NCBI GenBank assembly: GCA_947454235.1
Contig: CANGIY010000006.1
Span: 1 to 64,000 of the forward strand
DNA from: Chitinophagaceae bacterium
GTDB taxonomy: Bacteria; Bacteroidota; Bacteroidia; Chitinophagales; Chitinophagaceae
Length of the DNA stretch: 64,000 nucleotides
Direction: 5' to 3'
The translations under genes and the position numbers were made by a program. How positions within the stretch are numbered: the first letter of the stretch is position 1; every line of letters starts with the position of its first letter. The notes below the pieces were generated by a model that worked only from the letters and a program-made list of their open reading frames with translations, was not told the DNA's origin and made no database searches. Positions 61,401-64,000 of the stretch are shown piece after piece.

Positions 61401-63443
61401 TCTGTTTGTCTTGGTGGTTCAACTACGCTTTCATCTACAATAGCTGGTGGTACTTGGAGCAGCAGCAGTACTTCTACTGCAACAGTAGGTGCTACGGGCG
61501 ATGTTCATGGTATCGCTTCAGGTTCTTTCAATATTACTTACACTGTTTCATCATCTTGCGGAACTGCTACTGCGGTTTATTCAATGTCAGTAGTTTCAGG
61601 TGTGTCTGCAGGTGCAATCAGCGGTACATCATCATTCTGCCAGGGTGCGACAGTAACATTATCTGCTACTGTTTCAGGTGGTACATGGAGCAGTTCAGCA
61701 TCATCAGTAGCTTCAGTTGATAGCATTGGACGCGTTTTTGGTGCAAGTGCCGGCTCAGCTACTATCAGTTATACAGTAACTAGTGGTTGCGGTACTGCAA
61801 TCGCAATGCAATCGGTAACAGTTAACGCTGCGCCAGTTGCAGGTACATTAAGCGGTTCATCTTCAATTTGTGCAGGTGCTTCAACTACTCTTACTGCTTC
61901 AGTTACCGGTGGTACATGGTCTAGCTCAAACGTTGGTGTGGCTACAGTAAGTGCAGCCGGCGTGGTTACAGGTGTAACTGGCGGTTCAGCAACAATTAGC
62001 TATTCGGTAACCAACAGTTGCGGAACGGCAGTTGCTACTCATTCAATGACAATCAACCCTTCACCTTATGCAGGTTTCATAAGCGGTTCAACAACTACTT
62101 GTGTGAGCGGTACAACTACTTTGGTTGATACTTTGGCAACTGGTACTATTGCATGGACTTCAGGCGATGCATCTATTGCTACCGTTAGCAGCACAGGTGT
62201 TGTTACGGGCGTTGCAGCAGGTTCAGTAACTATTACACTTACTGCGACCAACGGTTGCGGAACAGCAGCTGCTACTACGGTTGTAAATGTTACAAGCGGT
62301 GCAAGCGCAGGTACGCTTTCTGGTATAGATACGATGTGTTCTGGAACTTCAACTACACTTGCAACAACAGTAAGCGGTGGTACATGGAGCAGCACTAACC
62401 CATCAGTAGCTACAGTAAACAGTACTGGTGATGTTACTGCAATTTCAGGTGGTGCTGTAACTATTAGTTACTCAGTAACAGGTGCATGCGGTACAGCAAG
62501 CACTAGCAAACTCATGTATGTTTTTGCATCTCCTGATGCAGGTACTATTTCAGGCACAAGCATTATTTGCCCTGGCACTACAACTACTTTATCTGAAACT
62601 GTTACAGGTGGTACATGGAGCAGCACAAATACTTCAGTTGCAACAATCAGCGCAACTGGTGTGGTGTCTGGTGTTGCTGCCGGTGCATCAACAATTCAAT
62701 ACTTGGTTACTGGTACTCATGGTTGTAACAGCATTGCTACATTCCCTGTTACAGTAAGTGCATCTTTACCAACTGCAACACTTACTCCTGCAAACGCTAC
62801 ATTGTGTACAGGTATGGTTGCTATCACAGTATCTGTTACTGGTGTTAACTACCAATGGTTCTCAGGTGCTACCGTGCTTTCAGGTGCAACAAATGCTACA
62901 TTCTATGCAACATTGCCGGGTGTTTACCACGTTGTAATCTCAAATACTTGTACCAGCGATACAGTTGGCAATTCTACGATTGTTGCTGCTCCAACTCCGG
63001 TTGTGAGTGTCGCAGGTCCACTTACTTTGACTACAGGCACTTTCGCAAGCTACCAATGGTTTAAAGATGGCGTTGCGATTCCGGGTGCTACTCACCAATC
63101 TTATGTGTATTCATCAAACGGTACCTATTCAGTACGTGTAACTGATGCAAATGGTTGTGCTGTTATGTCTGCAGGACGTGTGGTAGGAACTTCAGGTATC
63201 ACAAACATTAATGGTACATCTGAATTCAACATTTTCCCTAACCCTGCTACAAATATGGTACACATTGAAGCTGGACAGGAAGTTAGAGTTGAAGTTGTAA
63301 CTGCGGTAGGTACTAAAGTAAAAGCAGCTTCAGGTACTGATGTAATTGATATCAGCGACTTGGCTGACGGTATGTATGTATTTATGTTGTTTGATAACAA
63401 CAACAATTTGGTGCATACAGCACGCATTGTAAAACAAAACTAG
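58434..63443 (+). CDS. Giant T9SS-exported surface protein with 17 Ig-like repeats
   Basis: The 1669-residue precursor (ATG 58434) has a signal peptide (TLLALFFGFMLPAIALGQ), a short Ig-like N-terminal domain and 17 tandem BIG2-type repeats of about 77 residues. A repeat typically reads GTISG...C.G..T.L...V.GGTWSSS..SVATV...G.V.GV..GT..ISY.V...CGTA. Two PKD/Ig-like units with YQWF cores follow, then a type A sorting domain (EFNIFPNPATNMVHIEA to HTARIVKQN). Two Cys residues recur in each repeat. It should be a long surface adhesin or matrix fibre exported by the T9SS. A terminator follows. Confidence 0.93.
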   Translation: MSKCKIYATKTLLALFFGFMLPAIALGQPCTGSPAPGTINATPASDCSLPFPSTLIGTGLSTGVGIGYQWQSSSDSSVWSDVLGATDANYDATVVSTVIYYRLNTTCALSSTAVSSAGVRLFQIPATSAGTIGGITAFCQGTSSTLTETVSGGTWSSSDPSVATIDAATGVCNGLAGGTTVISYTVTGACGDAVATQLVRITGYPALSPIAGTTRLCTGTSTTMSDTATAGTWSSSNTSVATISSSGVVTAVGVGNATISYTKTNVCGTTTVTVIDTVESPLTSGSISGSTPICVGTSAIYFETVSGGTWSSTNPSVATINPSTAILTALTGGSTTLSYTQSNSCGTIADTRTITVDTNAFAGVLSGGSVVCPGVSFPVSSTVGGGTWSSSATAVATVDATGNVFGVTAGTAVISYSFTNSCGTAYSMDTVTVNPSPSAGTLSGTTTLCTGTTTTLTSTVTGGSWTTGTTAIATVSSTGVVGGVTAGSTNISYSVTNSCGTATTSIPVTVNTTPSAGSISGLTAICVGTTTTMVDGVSGGTWRSSNTTVATISSTGSVRALAVGTTTISYLVTTACGIGVAVLNVTVTPTTPAGTISGTTSLCVGSTSTLTSTVTGGTWISSAPSVATINSSTGMVRGASAGTATISYLVSGTCGTGYAFATVNVASSPTSGTISGTSTVCASVLDTLTSTVAGGTWSSSATSVATVSSTGVVTAVSGGTATITYSVAYSCGTATSTFGITVNPAPDAGTISGLSAVCVMSTTSLVETSTTGTWSSSDPTKATVSSTGVVSGVATGSVTISYTATNSCGTAVTTHAMTVNAGSGVSALTGGASAICAGSTTAFATTTTGGAWSSSNTSVATVDASGSVYAVAAGTTNIAYTVSSSCGSASASAALTVNPLPSVGTITGPSVVCISSGATALTDTAARGGSWTSSNNTLATVSSTGVVTPINVGNVIISYSATNSCGTLVATHAITIATSPTAGTISGLSSVCLGGSTTLSSTIAGGTWSSSSTSTATVGATGDVHGIASGSFNITYTVSSSCGTATAVYSMSVVSGVSAGAISGTSSFCQGATVTLSATVSGGTWSSSASSVASVDSIGRVFGASAGSATISYTVTSGCGTAIAMQSVTVNAAPVAGTLSGSSSICAGASTTLTASVTGGTWSSSNVGVATVSAAGVVTGVTGGSATISYSVTNSCGTAVATHSMTINPSPYAGFISGSTTTCVSGTTTLVDTLATGTIAWTSGDASIATVSSTGVVTGVAAGSVTITLTATNGCGTAAATTVVNVTSGASAGTLSGIDTMCSGTSTTLATTVSGGTWSSTNPSVATVNSTGDVTAISGGAVTISYSVTGACGTASTSKLMYVFASPDAGTISGTSIICPGTTTTLSETVTGGTWSSTNTSVATISATGVVSGVAAGASTIQYLVTGTHGCNSIATFPVTVSASLPTATLTPANATLCTGMVAITVSVTGVNYQWFSGATVLSGATNATFYATLPGVYHVVISNTCTSDTVGNSTIVAAPTPVVSVAGPLTLTTGTFASYQWFKDGVAIPGATHQSYVYSSNGTYSVRVTDANGCAVMSAGRVVGTSGITNINGTSEFNIFPNPATNMVHIEAGQEVRVEVVTAVGTKVKAASGTDVIDISDLADGMYVFMLFDNNNNLVHTARIVKQN
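58812..62766 (+). repeat. 17 degenerate tandem repeats of about 231 bp (protein-coding)
   Basis: The repeats encode the Ig-like domains of the surface protein. They were counted by the recurring second-Cys motif (ACGD, VCGT, SCGT and so on, 17 times) and by the matching first-Cys motif. They are related at protein level and partly at DNA level. Confidence 0.85.
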
Positions 63444-63470
63444 TAGGTACTTAATTGTGCCTTTTTATAG

Positions 63471-63506
63471 AAACCGCCGGCAGCGCAATCTGTCGGCGGT
63501 TTTTTC
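63471..63506 (+). terminator. Rho-independent terminator after Ig-repeat protein gene
   Basis: Arms AACCGCCGGCA and TGTCGGCGGTT (one mismatch) close a short loop and are followed by a run of T. It begins 28 bases after the stop. Confidence 0.88.
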
Positions 63507-63601
63507 GTTTTCAATTTTAACACCAATGTTCATAACGATGTGTCAAAATCAGGTGAAGTTGTTGGTGTACTTTGTATATTGCCAGCATAAAATTTGTCAT
63601 C

Positions 63602-64000
63602 ATGGCTCAACTAATCAGAAAGGAAGATGCACTCGAATACCACGCCAAAGGCAGGCCCGGAAAGATTGAGGTAATACCTACGAAGGAGACCAAAACTCAG
63701 CGCGATCTTGCGTTGGCGTACTCTCCCGGTGTTGCAGAACCGTGTATGGAAATTCATGCCGACCCTAAGAACGTATATAAGTACACAGCCAAGGGAAATC
63801 TTGTAGCTGTTATAAGTAACGGCACCGCAGTACTCGGCTTGGGCGATATTGGTCCCGAAGCATCGAAGCCGGTGATGGAGGGAAAAGGGCTATTGTTTAA
63901 GATTTATGCCGACATTGATGTTTTTGACATTGAGCTGAATACAAAAGACCCTGAAGAGTTTATTAAAGTGGTGAAAGCACTGGAACCTACTTTTGGCGGT
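63602..64000 (+). CDS. maeB: Malic enzyme, N-terminal part (3' end outside window)
   Basis: The frame opens at ATG 63602 and is open to the window edge, 133 residues. It begins with an N-terminal segment [15 protein letters not shown], then [58 protein letters not shown] and DIDVFDIEL. These are diagnostic of the MaeB-type malic enzyme, which decarboxylates malate to pyruvate. The C-terminal phosphotransacetylase-like domain usual in MaeB would lie outside the window. NADP preference is typical of the family and not shown here. Confidence 0.92.
   Translation, partial: MAQLIRKEDALEYHAKGRPGKIEVIPTKETKTQRDLALAYSPGVAEPCMEIHADPKNVYKYTAKGNLVAVISNGTAVLGLGDIGPEASKPVMEGKGLLFKIYADIDVFDIELNTKDPEEFIKVVKALEPTFGG

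Noticed and set aside
58812-62766. Regularly spaced repeats that might look like a CRISPR array or satellite
   Set aside because: The repeats are about 231 bp, degenerate, and lie in one continuous frame encoding Ig-like domains; there are no short identical repeats with unique spacers.
1-64000. tRNA, rRNA and transposase genes
   Set aside because: No cloverleaf, ribosomal segment or transposase motif was noticed in intergenic regions by eye; a covariance-model search would be decisive.

Overview
The window looks like chromosome of a Bacteroidota bacterium, most likely in or near the Chitinophagales. This rests on type IX secretion (T9SS) C-terminal sorting domains, a TamL-type lipidated Omp85 protein, many lipoproteins, IcmF, TPR-containing sensor kinases and repeated TAnnTTTG promoter -7 elements close to start codons. 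These are family-level inferences; no rRNA or tRNA gene was seen.

Layout. 1-1863 (-) is the N-terminal part of a large secreted adhesin-like protein. 2129-15355 (+) is a probable exopolysaccharide locus: TPR sensor kinase, lone receiver, membrane HEAT-repeat protein, two tandem GT2 synthases, a TPR/outer-membrane-barrel protein, a DUF4838 glycosidase-like lipoprotein and a small outer-membrane barrel. 15541-19173 holds a one-chain formate dehydrogenase alpha subunit and a TauE/SafE permease. 19278-22571 (-) is a partial complex I operon, nuoIJKL. 23204-24462 (-) is paaAB, followed by comEC, a lipoprotein, folE, a PTPS/QueD-family gene, ribH, a receiver and a multi-PAS kinase, uppP, queE and two GT-C-like membrane proteins (to 37434). 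37726-41775 (+) carries pdxJ, a tandem pair of related lipoproteins, a GT4 glycosyltransferase and a phosphoglycosyl transferase.

41784-44742 is an accessory patch: a shortened GT9-like gene, an NHL-repeat T9SS protein, an integrase N-terminus fused in frame to a head-repeat-like C-terminus, and about 375 noncoding bases with repeats. 44743-48144 is icmF. Directly behind it come an OLD/ABC-type ATPase and a small protein with a PD-(D/E)XK nuclease pattern, possibly a two-gene defence module. 49965-53686 is a NarL-type two-component system next to an outer-membrane protein whose promoter region has an 8-2-8 inverted repeat. 53828-58222 holds psd, a TrmH methyltransferase, tamL and a MarR regulator. 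58434-63443 encodes a T9SS-exported protein with 17 Ig-like repeats of about 77 residues. The window ends inside a malic enzyme gene.

The strongest candidates for undescribed biology are the 2129-15355 polysaccharide locus and the ATPase-nuclease pair at 48170-49793. The chimeric integrase at 43653-44366 is the clearest rearrangement scar.
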